Shown here: piece by piece, positions 45,355-54,941 of the stretch
Numbering within the stretch: the stretch's first letter is position 1
Layout: every line of letters starts with the position of its first letter
Assembly: GCF_000469305.1 (NCBI RefSeq)
Contig: NZ_KI270992.1
Span: 48,905-112,904, forward strand
Reading direction: 5' to 3'
Source of the DNA: Faecalitalea cylindroides ATCC 27803
GTDB taxonomy: Bacteria > Bacillota_I > Bacilli_A > Erysipelotrichales > Erysipelotrichaceae
Length of the DNA stretch: 64,000 nucleotides
The notes under the pieces: model-generated
What the model was told of the DNA's origin: nothing
What the model saw: the letters and a program-made list of their open reading frames with translations, nothing else
The model's database searches: none
Made by a program: the position numbers and the translations under genes

Positions 45355-46692
45355 ATGGAACAAGATTCATTATTTCAAATTAAAGAAGATATTCGTCCCT
45401 TGGCTGATCGTATGCGTCCTGAAACACTGGAAGAATATGTAGGTCAACATCAACTGGTTGAAAAAGGTAAGTTGTTATGGCAGATGATCGAAAATGATCA
45501 AGTTACTTCTATGATTTTCTGGGGCCCTCCAGGAGTGGGTAAAACAACTTTGGCAAGAATTATCGCACATCAGACAGAAAGTTATTTTGTTGATTTTTCC
45601 GCTGTCACCAGTGGAATCAAGGAAATCAAAGAAGTCATGAAACAAGCCGATCAAAGAAAAGTTCTGGGACAAAAGACAATTTTGTTTGTCGATGAAATTC
45701 ATCGCTTTAATAAGGCTCAGCAAGATGCATTTTTGCCTTATGTCGAAAAAGGCAGCATTATCTTGATTGGCGCAACAACAGAAAATCCAAGTTTTGAAAT
45801 CAATAGTGCCCTTTTATCTAGATGTCGTGTATTTGTGTTAAACGCTTTAGAACAAAAAGATTTAGAGGATCTAATTGTTCGTGCTATATCTAGTTCAAAA
45901 GGTCTAGGGAATCTAAGGATCGATATTTCACAGGAAGATATTGAGGCAATCGCAGCTTTTTCAGGCGGAGATGCCCGCTTTTGTTTAAATACATTGGAAA
46001 TGGTGGTCTATAATTCTCCATCCGATGTAAATGGGATCCATGTATCCAAAGAGATCTTGAAACAATGCCTTCAAAAAAGGTCTCTATTATACGATAAAAA
46101 AGGGGAAGAGCATTACAATATTATTTCGGCTCTTCATAAGAGCATGCGCAATTCAGATGTGCAGGCTTCAATTTACTGGCTGGCAAGAATGTTGGAAGCT
46201 GGGGAAGATCCTTTATATGTTGCCAGAAGAATTGTGCGATTTGCCAGTGAAGACATTGGCATGGCTGATTCAAGAGCTCTTGAAATATGCGTGGCTGCTT
46301 ATCAAGCCTGTCATTATTTAGGGATGCCAGAATGTAATGTGCATTTGACGCATGCCGTTACATATTGCGCACTGGCACCTAAATCAAATTCCTTGGAGGT
46401 TGCCTACTTAAGCGCAAAAGAAGATGCGATCAAAACTTTGCAGGAACCCGTTCCTTTACAAATACGAAATGCACCTACAAAATTAATGAAAGAATTAAAT
46501 TATGGAAAAGATTATGAGTATTCTCATGATTATAAACATCATATGACAGATATGGTTTGTATGCCGGATGGATTGATCGATCGTCAATACTATAAACCAA
46601 GCGATCAAGGTTCTGAAGTAAAAGTAAAAAATCGTATGGACTATATCAATGCGATCAAGGCGCAACTTAGAAAGAGCAGGAGAAAGAAATGA
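45355..46692 (+). CDS. rarA: Replication-associated recombination protein RarA (MgsA)
   Basis: 445 residues. The AAA+ module has Walker A GPPGVGKT at 57-64, VDEIHRFNKAQQD near 118-130 and ATTENPSFE near 140. The C-terminal tetramerisation domain has SIYWLARMLEAGEDP. RarA acts at stalled replication forks. AAAGGAGG precedes the ATG. It heads a tight operon with tsaE, overlapping by 4 nt, which is a common Firmicute arrangement. Confidence 0.95.
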   Translation: MEQDSLFQIKEDIRPLADRMRPETLEEYVGQHQLVEKGKLLWQMIENDQVTSMIFWGPPGVGKTTLARIIAHQTESYFVDFSAVTSGIKEIKEVMKQADQRKVLGQKTILFVDEIHRFNKAQQDAFLPYVEKGSIILIGATTENPSFEINSALLSRCRVFVLNALEQKDLEDLIVRAISSSKGLGNLRIDISQEDIEAIAAFSGGDARFCLNTLEMVVYNSPSDVNGIHVSKEILKQCLQKRSLLYDKKGEEHYNIISALHKSMRNSDVQASIYWLARMLEAGEDPLYVARRIVRFASEDIGMADSRALEICVAAYQACHYLGMPECNVHLTHAVTYCALAPKSNSLEVAYLSAKEDAIKTLQEPVPLQIRNAPTKLMKELNYGKDYEYSHDYKHHMTDMVCMPDGLIDRQYYKPSDQGSEVKVKNRMDYINAIKAQLRKSRRKK

Positions 46693-47141
46693 AAATTGCG
46701 ATACATTCATTAAAAGATACGCAGGAATTTGCCCAAAAAATGGCAAACCTTTGTAAAGATAAACAAATCGTTATCACTTTAGATGGAGATCTTGGTGCAG
46801 GAAAGACTACCTGGACAAAAAGTTTTGGGAAGGCTTTAGGTGTTAAAGATGTAATAAATTCTCCAACGTTTACGATCCTTAAATCGTATACGATGGAAAA
46901 TGGAAAACCTTTGCATCATATTGATGCATATCGTTTAGAGGGTGTGAGCCAGGATTTAGGCTTTGAAGAATGTTTTGATGAAGGAATCAGCGTAGTAGAA
47001 TGGGCAGATTTCATCAAGGAACAACTTCCAAAAGATCATATTTCTATTTCAATTGAAGAAGGAATTGATGAAGAAAGAATGATCACAATGGTTTCTACAG
47101 GACCATTATCATCATCTATATTGGAGGGATATCATGATTAG
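46689..47141 (+). CDS. tsaE: tRNA t6A biosynthesis ATPase TsaE
   Basis: 150 residues. P-loop GDLGAGKT is at 33-40, SPTFTIL near 59, HIDAYRL near 77 and the EWAD motif near 103. It supports TsaB-TsaD in making N6-threonylcarbamoyladenosine at position 37 of ANN-reading tRNAs. It begins with an ATGA overlap with rarA and overlaps tsaB by 8 nt. Confidence 0.95.
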   Translation: MKIAIHSLKDTQEFAQKMANLCKDKQIVITLDGDLGAGKTTWTKSFGKALGVKDVINSPTFTILKSYTMENGKPLHHIDAYRLEGVSQDLGFEECFDEGISVVEWADFIKEQLPKDHISISIEEGIDEERMITMVSTGPLSSSILEGYHD

Positions 47142-47733
47142 TTTATGTATGGACAGCGCCTATAAGAATTTGATCCTGGGTGTGTATAAAGATAAAGAAT
47201 TGTTGGCAGGCGTATCTATTGAAGCGTTTAAAAAACAAAGTGAAACAATTTTTGTTGAGTTAAATCGAATTTTAGAAGAAGCTAAACTGGATTATGCCGA
47301 TATTGACCGTGTTGTGATCACAGATGGTCCAGGATCTTATACTGGAATTCGTATTGCGATGACCATTGCCAAAGTATTGTGTACAACGATGCATAAAGAG
47401 CTGTATTGTATTTCAACGATGCAGCTATACGCTGGAAAAGAGCCGATGGCCAATGTGATCTTAGATGCTCGTAGTAAACGAGCTTATGTTGCTCATTGTG
47501 AAAATGGAAAGATCATTGGACAAACAACAATATTAAATGTGGAAGAATTAGATGATTTTTTAAACAGTTGTCCAGGAACTTTATTTGGAGACGGATATTT
47601 AATTGGAAAAGAAACAAAACAACCCGATTATCTAAAGAATTTTATTGAATTGGAGGATATGTATCGCAAAGTTGATAATATACATGCCTTGGTTCCACAA
47701 TATCTAAAAGAAAGTGATGCATATAAAGTATGA
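47134..47733 (+). CDS. tsaB: tRNA t6A biosynthesis protein TsaB
   Basis: 199 residues, shorter than Bacillus TsaB (~229). DSAYKNLILGVY resembles the N-terminal actin-like fold. VITDGPGSYTGIRIAM near 68-83 is the family signature. It lacks catalytic metal residues, as expected for the TsaD partner. It overlaps tsaE by 8 nt and rimI by 4 nt (ATGA). Confidence 0.93.
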   Translation: MISLCMDSAYKNLILGVYKDKELLAGVSIEAFKKQSETIFVELNRILEEAKLDYADIDRVVITDGPGSYTGIRIAMTIAKVLCTTMHKELYCISTMQLYAGKEPMANVILDARSKRAYVAHCENGKIIGQTTILNVEELDDFLNSCPGTLFGDGYLIGKETKQPDYLKNFIELEDMYRKVDNIHALVPQYLKESDAYKV

Positions 47734-48161
47734 TCGAAATCATGCGAAAAGAAGATCTTGCACAAATTGTGGACTTAGAAAAAAAGTGTTTTAATGACGC
47801 ATGGAATTTAGAACAGATTGAAAATGAACTGGAAGTAAATCCTTTCAGCAATGGCTATATGCTCAAAGAAAATGACAAAGTCGTTGCATACGCATTTATG
47901 TGGGAAACATTTGAAATGGCACAGATTGCCAGGATTGGTGTAGATCCAGATCAAAGAAAAAAACACTATGGACAAAAAATGATGGAAGAATTATTTGAAA
48001 AGGCAAGATCAGGTGGATGTGAGTATATGAGTCTTGAAGTAAGAGAGTCAAACACAGCTGCTATAAAATTGTATGAAAAATTAGGCTTTGTAACAGTAAA
48101 TGTTTCAAAAGGCTATTATTCAGATAATGAAAATGCCATTGTCATGACAAGAGCATTATAG
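47730..48161 (+). CDS. rimI: Ribosomal protein S18-alanine N-acetyltransferase RimI-like
   Basis: 143 residues, GNAT fold. The acetyl-CoA loop region RIGVDPDQRKKHYGQKMM lies near 70-87, then SLEVRESNTAAIKLYEKLGF, which is diagnostic of RimI. It acetylates the N terminus of S18 in E. coli; the Firmicute substrate is less certain. It is translationally coupled to tsaB through an ATGA overlap and precedes tsaD by 11 nt. Confidence 0.9.
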   Translation: MIEIMRKEDLAQIVDLEKKCFNDAWNLEQIENELEVNPFSNGYMLKENDKVVAYAFMWETFEMAQIARIGVDPDQRKKHYGQKMMEELFEKARSGGCEYMSLEVRESNTAAIKLYEKLGFVTVNVSKGYYSDNENAIVMTRAL

Positions 48162-48172
48162 GAGGATGTCTT

Positions 48173-49174
48173 ATGATCATATTAGGAATAGAGAGCAGTT
48201 GCGATGAAACGGCAGTTGCGATAGTAAAAGATAAAAAAGAAGTATTATCATCGATCGTTGCTTCACAGATTGATGTGCATAAAGAATTTGGTGGAGTTGT
48301 CCCAGAAGTGGCCAGCCGTATTCATGTGGAAAATATTTCTTATTGTATTGAGCAGACTTTAGCGCAGGCCAATGTGACTATGGATATGGTGGATGCCATA
48401 GCAGTAACGAAAGGGCCAGGATTGATCGGTTGCCTTCATGTAGGAGTGCAGGCTGCAAAGACTTTAGCGTTTGCCTATCATAAACCTTTGGTACCTGTTC
48501 ATCATCTAGCAGCTCATATTTATGCCAATGAATTGGTGGTAGATATGAAATATCCTGTATTGGCTTTAGTCGTTTCTGGAGGTAATACAGAGTTAGTGTA
48601 TATGAAAAATGAAACAAGCTTTGAAATCTTAGGACAGACGCAGGACGATGCGATTGGTGAAGCCTATGATAAAGTAGCTCGTGTATTAGGATTGGGTTAT
48701 CCTGGCGGGCCAAAGATCGATAAACTAGCAAGAGAAGGAAAAAATGTATATACATTGGCAAAACCTAAGACACAAGGTAAATACGATTTTAGCTTTTCTG
48801 GTTTAAAGAGTAGTGTATTGCAGTTTGTTAAGCGTATGGAAAGAACCAATCAGACATTTGATATGGCAGATTTAGCTTGTTCTTTCCAGGAATGCGCATT
48901 AGATGAAATATTTAGTCGTATCAAAGTATGCTTAGATGATCATCCAGATATTCGTCATTTTGTAGTTGGTGGTGGTGTGTCTGCAAACTCTCGTTTAAGA
49001 GAAAGAATTGAAGAGTTAAAAGAACAATATCCAAATATCACTTTTACGGTTCCACCAATGTATTGTTGCACAGATAATGCCAGCATGATTGCAGTGGCAG
49101 GAACAATAGCCTATGAATCTGGAAGACGTGCCGGTGCAGATCTTACGGCAGATGCAGGATGGGAGATTCAGTAA
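48173..49174 (+). CDS. tsaD: tRNA N6-adenosine threonylcarbamoyltransferase TsaD
   Basis: 333 residues. LGIESSCDETAVAIV opens the ASKHA fold, metal ligands H111 and H115 sit in HHLAAH, and VSGGNTEL and GGGVSANSRLR follow. It performs the final transfer in t6A synthesis. AGGAGG precedes the ATG. Its stop codon shares one base with the ATG of the next gene. Confidence 0.97.
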   Translation: MIILGIESSCDETAVAIVKDKKEVLSSIVASQIDVHKEFGGVVPEVASRIHVENISYCIEQTLAQANVTMDMVDAIAVTKGPGLIGCLHVGVQAAKTLAFAYHKPLVPVHHLAAHIYANELVVDMKYPVLALVVSGGNTELVYMKNETSFEILGQTQDDAIGEAYDKVARVLGLGYPGGPKIDKLAREGKNVYTLAKPKTQGKYDFSFSGLKSSVLQFVKRMERTNQTFDMADLACSFQECALDEIFSRIKVCLDDHPDIRHFVVGGGVSANSRLRERIEELKEQYPNITFTVPPMYCCTDNASMIAVAGTIAYESGRRAGADLTADAGWEIQ

Positions 49175-50142
49175 TGAATCGAATTCGTCTATTTGATTCT
49201 ATGGATGTTGAATCTATTTATGATATATATGCATATTATGTGAAGAATAGCACTGCTATTTTTGATCTAGCACCCATGGATAAAGAAGTATTTAAAAATA
49301 AGATGTTGGATACATCTGAAGAATATCCTTTTTATGTGGCTGAACACGATGGTGAATTAATAGGATATGCCTATGTCCATAAGGCATTTGCAAAAGAAGC
49401 ATATCGATTCTGTGTAGAACTTTCTATTTATTTTAAAAAAGGTAATCATTATGGCATGGCCGACGCATTAGTAAAGAAAGTTGAAGAGGCTTGTATTCAA
49501 AAAGGATATAAATGGATCATTGCCTGTATCACAGATACCAATACTACAAGTATTAATTTTCATTTAAAACATGGTTATGTGAAAACAGGAAGTTTACAAA
49601 ATTGTGGTTATAAATGGAATCAATGGCATGGTGTGAACTGGTTATGTAAAGATTTGATGTCTATGAATATTGAATCGTATTATAAAGCCAGTAGTGCGAT
49701 CGTTGATGGAGATGTCAAAATAGCTAAAGATGTAAGTGTTTGGCATGGAGCGGTGATTCGAGCTGATTCTGCTTCTGTTGAAATTGATGAAGGCACCAAT
49801 GTTCAAGATATGGCTTTGATTCATGTTGATAAAGATCATCCAGTAAAAATTGGCAAACGAGTTACGATAGGGCATAAGGCAATTGTCCATGGAGCTACAA
49901 TTGAGGATGATGTATTGATTGGCATGTCAGCCTTGGTCATGAATGGGGCTGTGATTAAAAAAGGAAGCATAGTTGGAGCTGGAGCTCTTGTTAAAGAAAA
50001 CATGATTGTTCCAGAGGGTAGTGTTGTAGTAGGCATGCCTGCAAAAGTCATAAAACAAACAAATTCGGATCAAATTCAGATGATCAAAGAAAATGCTGAT
50101 CATTATATAGAACTAGCGAAACAATCATTAAATAAAGTATAG
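49174..50142 (+). CDS. GNAT acetyltransferase fused to gamma-carbonic anhydrase-like domain
   Basis: 322 residues from ATG 49174, one base into the tsaD stop; GGGAG lies upstream. Residues 1-160 form a phosphinothricin-acetyltransferase-like GNAT (YAYVHKAF, ELSIYFKKGNHYGMADAL, TNTTSINFHLKHGY). Residues 162-322 form a left-handed beta-helix of the YrdA/gamma-carbonic anhydrase type, with IRADS, NVQD, the histidines of IHVD and GHKAIVHG as zinc ligands, and a helical tail. These two domains are normally separate genes. Acceptor and physiological role are unknown; reading-frame continuity is unambiguous. Confidence 0.85.
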   Translation: MNRIRLFDSMDVESIYDIYAYYVKNSTAIFDLAPMDKEVFKNKMLDTSEEYPFYVAEHDGELIGYAYVHKAFAKEAYRFCVELSIYFKKGNHYGMADALVKKVEEACIQKGYKWIIACITDTNTTSINFHLKHGYVKTGSLQNCGYKWNQWHGVNWLCKDLMSMNIESYYKASSAIVDGDVKIAKDVSVWHGAVIRADSASVEIDEGTNVQDMALIHVDKDHPVKIGKRVTIGHKAIVHGATIEDDVLIGMSALVMNGAVIKKGSIVGAGALVKENMIVPEGSVVVGMPAKVIKQTNSDQIQMIKENADHYIELAKQSLNKV

Positions 50143-50167
50143 AAGGTTCTCAAGTGAGGATCTTTTT
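50143..50167 (+). terminator. Intrinsic terminator after the GNAT-gamma-CA fusion
   Basis: AAGGTTCTC (50143-50151)/GAGGATCTT (50156-50164), nine pairs including two G-U, followed by TTT. Confidence 0.65.
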
Positions 50168-50232
50168 AGTTTATTCTATTAAAATAAAAGGGTATAATGA
50201 GAACAATTATCAAAGGAAGCGAAGGTGATAAA

Positions 50233-51363
50233 ATGGAAAATATTTTAAACTATGTTCGTTTGCGTCAGGATATTTCTTTTCAGATGAGTCCTTTTAATGT
50301 GATAGATGCTTTGATATTAAGTGATCTAGCTTATGTAGATTGGAATAATATCGTAAAAGATGAAAAAGTTGATCTTCAACGAGCATGTAGGCAATATTTT
50401 AAGATGCATACTCCAGAAGAAATGCAGCGAAAATATGTATTTTCAAATAATGTTCCTAACTTGGCTAAAGAAGTTTCTCGTTCAAATCGTTTTAAAGACA
50501 TCTCCTTGATGAAATATAGGGAGGTTTTTGATGAAGAAAAGAACATTCAGTTTTCTGTTGTTACATTTGTATTGCCAGATGAAACTTTATTTATTTCTTA
50601 TCGTGGAACAGATGGAAGTATTACAGGTTGGAAAGAAAATATGCAGATGACTTATATGAGTCATTTACCATGCCAGAAAATGGCTGCTGAGTATGCTGAA
50701 GAAATTATTGATGGTATTGAAGAAAAAAGTTTCTGGTTTGGGTTTGTGCATAAAAAAGTATATCCAAAGATTTATTTGGCAGGACATTCCAAGGGCGGTA
50801 ATCTTGCGATGTATGCAGCTTTGTTTGGCAATGGTATTCAAGAACATATTACTTCTGTTTTTGCCTTTGATGCTCCAGGATTTAGACTAGATGTTTGGAA
50901 TTCTATTAAAGATCGATCAATTTTAGAGAAGGTCACGAATTATAAACCAAAAGATTCAATCATAGGATGTTTACTGGAACATCAGGAAACCGCAAAGATC
51001 GTTGATGCTACAGACTTTGGTTTGACACAGCATGATGCGTTTAGTTGGAGCATTGGTCCAAAGGACTTTAATTATGTTCAATCATTAACTAAACAAAGTG
51101 AAGAAGCTCTAGCTTACATAGACAAGATCTTAATGAGCAAAGAAGATGTAGATAAGAAAACGTATATAGATTTAATTTTTTCAGTGATTGATAAATTTGA
51201 TGTAAAACAATTGTCTGATTTTAATGACATTGGGATTCGGAAAGGCATTTCGAGAATTCTGGAATTAAGGCAATTATCTGGAGAAGAAATTAAATTCTTA
51301 TTTGAAGTGATTTCATTTTTACGATCTCAAACGTCATCATTATTAAAACAGGCAAAGAAATAA
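50233..51363 (+). CDS. Mbeg1-like (DUF2974) alpha/beta hydrolase
   Basis: 376 residues from ATG 50233, with GAAGGTG 5 nt upstream. An in-frame ATG at 50197 lies inside the -10 box (TATAAT 50193-50198) and cannot be used. The serine nucleophile is in AGHSKGGNLAMYAA near 185. An ISYRGTDGSITGWKENMQM segment precedes it and HDAFSW follows, matching the Mbeg1-like lipase family common in Firmicutes. The substrate is unknown; it has no signal peptide. Confidence 0.85.
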   Translation: MENILNYVRLRQDISFQMSPFNVIDALILSDLAYVDWNNIVKDEKVDLQRACRQYFKMHTPEEMQRKYVFSNNVPNLAKEVSRSNRFKDISLMKYREVFDEEKNIQFSVVTFVLPDETLFISYRGTDGSITGWKENMQMTYMSHLPCQKMAAEYAEEIIDGIEEKSFWFGFVHKKVYPKIYLAGHSKGGNLAMYAALFGNGIQEHITSVFAFDAPGFRLDVWNSIKDRSILEKVTNYKPKDSIIGCLLEHQETAKIVDATDFGLTQHDAFSWSIGPKDFNYVQSLTKQSEEALAYIDKILMSKEDVDKKTYIDLIFSVIDKFDVKQLSDFNDIGIRKGISRILELRQLSGEEIKFLFEVISFLRSQTSSLLKQAKK

Positions 51364-51378
51364 AGGAGAAGATAGAAT

Positions 51379-52218
51379 ATGAAAATAGGATGGATTGGTG
51401 CGGGAATCATGGGTAGTCCAATGATAATGCATTTGATTGATCGTCAATATGAAGTGCATGTTTATGCAAGGCATGCAGAAAAAATCAAACCGGTATTGGA
51501 TAAAGGTGCCATTTTAGAAAAAGAAATAAAAAATCTAGTACAGAAATGTGATGTAATCTGTACCATGGTTGGATTTCCATCAGATGTAAAAGAAGTGTAT
51601 GAGGAAATATTTAAATGGGTCGATGCAGGGAAAGTGTGTATCGATTTTACAACTTCATCTCCTAAATTGGCTGAAGAATTGAATGCTCTAGGAATCCAGA
51701 AACGGGTAGATATTTTAGATGCACCGGTTACTGGTGGTGATGTAGGTGCTAAAAAGGGAACTCTTACTGTATTGGTTGGTGGAAAAGAAGAAGTTTATGA
51801 AGAAATGAAACCAATTTTTGAATCGTTTGGAAAAGATATTTACTATTGTGGAAAAACTGGAAATGGACAATATGTCAAGATTGCCAATCAAATCATGATT
51901 GCCAATAACTTACAAGGAATCTGTGAAGCATATCAATATCTTTCAGATATGTCTGTTGATGAAAATATGATCATTTCCTGTTTAAAAAATGGAGCTGCCG
52001 GAAGCAGACAATTGGATCTAAATGGTCAAAAGATGTTTGATGGAGATTATGCTCCAGGATTTTATGTAAAACATTTTATTAAAGATCTAAAAATTGCGAC
52101 AAGTGAATCAAAGGTTCCTTTAACGGGTGTAAAGACTGTTATCAATGAATACCTAGATCTTGTCGATAGAGGATATAGTGAAAAAGGAACGCAGTGTTTG
52201 ATCGAATATTTTAAATAA
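51379..52218 (+). CDS. Beta-hydroxyacid dehydrogenase (tartronate semialdehyde reductase/HIBADH family)
   Basis: 279 residues. The Rossmann loop GWIGAGIMGSPM is at the N terminus, TTSSPKLAEEL near 92, the substrate signature DAPVTGGDVGAKKGTL near 113, and the catalytic Lys in GNGQYVKIANQ near 168. It reduces or oxidises a beta-hydroxyacid with NAD(P). The exact substrate (tartronate semialdehyde, hydroxyisobutyrate or succinic semialdehyde) cannot be decided. AAGGAG precedes the ATG. Confidence 0.88.
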   Translation: MKIGWIGAGIMGSPMIMHLIDRQYEVHVYARHAEKIKPVLDKGAILEKEIKNLVQKCDVICTMVGFPSDVKEVYEEIFKWVDAGKVCIDFTTSSPKLAEELNALGIQKRVDILDAPVTGGDVGAKKGTLTVLVGGKEEVYEEMKPIFESFGKDIYYCGKTGNGQYVKIANQIMIANNLQGICEAYQYLSDMSVDENMIISCLKNGAAGSRQLDLNGQKMFDGDYAPGFYVKHFIKDLKIATSESKVPLTGVKTVINEYLDLVDRGYSEKGTQCLIEYFK

Positions 52219-52246
52219 AGCCCACTCATTTAAGTGGACTTTTATT

Positions 52247-53149
52247 TTAAATGTAGCTTTTCATAAAGTTATATGCATTATTGAAACAAATATCTTCAAT
52301 TTCCTGTTGAGCAAAACCATGCTCTTGTAGAGCTGTGGCAATGTTTTGGATTTGGGTGATATCTTTCATTCCGATGACATTGCTATCTTCCATGCCAGGA
52401 ATATAATCCATAAAATCAAAGCCAAGAGCTATATGATTTGTTCCGATTTTTTCTTTGATGTAGATCAAAACTTGAATGAAGTCTTCTAAAGTGGCATTGT
52501 TTTCTTTTTTGTCTACAAACCATCGAACAGGAATTCCTCCGATCAAACCATTTTTTGATTGAATGACTTGAAGTTGAGGATCGCTTAAATTGCGGTAATG
52601 ATTGTATAATCCTTTTACATTGGAATGAGAAGCAATGATTGGTTTGGTGCTGATACGGGCAATATCATAAAAATTCCATTCGCAACAATGACTTGTATCA
52701 ATCGCCATATTGACTTGATTCATTTCCTTGATGACTCTTTTTCCTAAATCGGTTAAAGGCTTGTTTCCTTTTTTTGCTCCACAGGCAAGCGCATTATCAT
52801 CATTCCAACATAGGCTTGCCAGACGAACATGATGCATATATAACCAGTCAATTCTTTCTTCAGGATCTTTATCGATGCCACACATGCCTTCAACAGCTAT
52901 AAAAACTTGAATATCTTTAGTGTAATCAAAAGAAAAGTGTTTGCTGTGAAGAATAGCGTTTTCTACATATCGAATCGTATCACACATCGTGTTCCAGTCC
53001 TGGCATCCATCAAAACAGCAGACGATAGCGCTAAAACACATGTTTCCTTGTTTGAAACGAGGATAGTGGAAAGTATCTAGACGATCTTTTTGATCTTTAT
53101 GATCATAGATATCATTTCCTATATCATCATGTAAATTCGCAAATCGCAT
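52247..53149 (-). CDS. Membrane dipeptidase family (M19) peptidase
   Basis: 300 residues. The first zinc ligands HxD are in NLHDDIGND. VNMAIDTSHCCEWNF and IIASHSNVKGL carry later ligands, and ALGFDFMD ends the active site. M19 enzymes hydrolyse dipeptides, including some with D-residues. There is no signal peptide, so it is probably cytosolic. It lies 2 nt after pepF with AAGGAG inside the pepF end, forming a two-gene peptidase operon. Confidence 0.88.
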   Translation of the reverse strand: MRFANLHDDIGNDIYDHKDQKDRLDTFHYPRFKQGNMCFSAIVCCFDGCQDWNTMCDTIRYVENAILHSKHFSFDYTKDIQVFIAVEGMCGIDKDPEERIDWLYMHHVRLASLCWNDDNALACGAKKGNKPLTDLGKRVIKEMNQVNMAIDTSHCCEWNFYDIARISTKPIIASHSNVKGLYNHYRNLSDPQLQVIQSKNGLIGGIPVRWFVDKKENNATLEDFIQVLIYIKEKIGTNHIALGFDFMDYIPGMEDSNVIGMKDITQIQNIATALQEHGFAQQEIEDICFNNAYNFMKSYI

Positions 53150-53151
53150 GT

Positions 53152-54915
53152 TTATTCTCCTTTAGCTAGTTGTAAAAACTCGTCCATTTGATCGACAATT
53201 GATTGAAGACTTTCTTTCCAGAATGTTTCTTGTCTTAAATCAATGTCGGCAATTTTAGCTACATCTTCACAAGTGTTTGTTGTTGTAGCGGCAAGTAATT
53301 TCTCATATTTAGGAATAAAATCTTTTCCTTGTTTTGTGTAAAGGGCATAAAGTCCACGTGAGAAAAGAGCACCGAATGTATAAGGAAAATTGTAATAGGC
53401 GATATCTGGAATATAGTAATGTACTTTGGTGATCCAGCGGTATGGATGAAGCCACTCAGGATCAAGACCATCACCAAAAGATCTTAATAGTGCTTCTTTC
53501 ATTAATTCGCATAGTTGATCAGCTGTCAAGAAACCTTCTTCTACATGTTCAAATACCAGCGTTTCAAATTGGAAACGCGCATAAATATCAAGGATATTCT
53601 GGCATAGTGCGGATAGTTGAGAATCAATAACTAATAATTTATCGTGGTCATTCATGTCTTTCTGTAAAGCATTGTACATAATATTTTCATTAAATGTACT
53701 AGCGGTTTCAGCTAGTGGCATACAATAATCGCGATTTAAGACAGGTTGATTTTCAATCATCATGCCATGGAAAGCGTGTCCTAATTCATGGGCAACTGTA
53801 ATGATATCACTTAAGGTATTGTTATAGTTTGTAATCAAACGGCTTTGTTTGATCCAACCAAGATTTTCACAGAAAGCACCAGGTTGTTTTCCTGGGCGTG
53901 TTGGATAGTCGATCCATTTTTCATCAAAGGCTTGTTTGGTCATGTTGTAAAGATTGCCACTTACATCTTTGAAGTGTTTTAAAATCAGTTCTTCGCATTC
54001 TTCGATAGAAAAGTTAAAATCACATTCACCAAGTGTAGCGTAAATTTCATACCAAGGAAGTCCATTTTTATATCCTAAAAGATTTGCCTTAGTGCGTAAA
54101 TAATTTCTAAATTTAGGCAGATAGGATTGAATGCTTGACATCATGGCATCTAAAGTTTCTTTATCCATGCGTGATTCAATCAGCATTTTTTCCAGGGGGT
54201 CTTTATAACCGCGAAGTCTAGCTTCTTTTAACTGTTGTTGTTTAATAGATGAAATAGCAAATGATAGTGGTGTCGCAATAGATTTATAGGCTTCCTGTTC
54301 GGCAAGGAAAGCTTTTTTTCTTACTTCACTAGAATTATCATGGCACATGTTTTTGACTTGTGTTAATGGAAGTTCTTTTCCATCATATAGTGCTGTTGCA
54401 TTTCCTGTTAAAGCATAGTACATATCGGAGAAGGCTTTTAGGCTGGTAGGATAGACCATAGACAAGATTTCTTCTTGTTTAGAATCGAGTTTATGGTCTT
54501 TTTTATTTAGTTGTTCTAAAAGTATGAATTTATACTGATGAACAAATGCATCAGTTTCGATCATTTCTTTTAGACAAGGTGCTTCAAGAATTTTATCTAA
54601 AAGAGCATTTTCGTATGTTTTTAGTGAACTGGCAAGATTTAATGTAGTATTGGCCCATTTGGTATTATCTGCCTCATTGGAATCAACTGCAAGACGAAGC
54701 TGGGCATACATCTTTAAACGATATGTATAATCTTTTATTATTTCCAGTGTTTTTAATCCTTCAATGATAACATCTTTATTATCAAATGATTTCATGTTTT
54801 GTAATAGAGTTGGTATTTCTTCATATAAATTTTTCATCAAATCGAAATCTTTGATAAAGTTAGGATCATCATATCCTGTGTAAAGTGCATCTAAGTTCCA
54901 TAAATAATCTTTCAT
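53152..54915 (-). CDS. pepF: Oligoendopeptidase F
   Basis: 587 residues from ATG 54915 (AGAGG 9 nt upstream; the in-frame ATG three codons earlier is too close to that SD). The M3B zinc site is VAHELGHAFHG with the third ligand Glu in ETASTFNE, and FQFETLVFE follows. It cleaves oligopeptides of roughly 7-17 residues in the cytosol. With the M19 dipeptidase downstream it would degrade imported peptides stepwise. Confidence 0.94.
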   Translation of the reverse strand: MKDYLWNLDALYTGYDDPNFIKDFDLMKNLYEEIPTLLQNMKSFDNKDVIIEGLKTLEIIKDYTYRLKMYAQLRLAVDSNEADNTKWANTTLNLASSLKTYENALLDKILEAPCLKEMIETDAFVHQYKFILLEQLNKKDHKLDSKQEEILSMVYPTSLKAFSDMYYALTGNATALYDGKELPLTQVKNMCHDNSSEVRKKAFLAEQEAYKSIATPLSFAISSIKQQQLKEARLRGYKDPLEKMLIESRMDKETLDAMMSSIQSYLPKFRNYLRTKANLLGYKNGLPWYEIYATLGECDFNFSIEECEELILKHFKDVSGNLYNMTKQAFDEKWIDYPTRPGKQPGAFCENLGWIKQSRLITNYNNTLSDIITVAHELGHAFHGMMIENQPVLNRDYCMPLAETASTFNENIMYNALQKDMNDHDKLLVIDSQLSALCQNILDIYARFQFETLVFEHVEEGFLTADQLCELMKEALLRSFGDGLDPEWLHPYRWITKVHYYIPDIAYYNFPYTFGALFSRGLYALYTKQGKDFIPKYEKLLAATTTNTCEDVAKIADIDLRQETFWKESLQSIVDQMDEFLQLAKGE

Positions 54916-54941
54916 AATCTGCATCCTCTTTCTTTGATTTT

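Noticed and set aside
50197..50232. Upstream ATG for the Mbeg1-like hydrolase
   Set aside because: The ATG at 50197 is part of the TATAAT promoter box; ATG 50233 has an SD.
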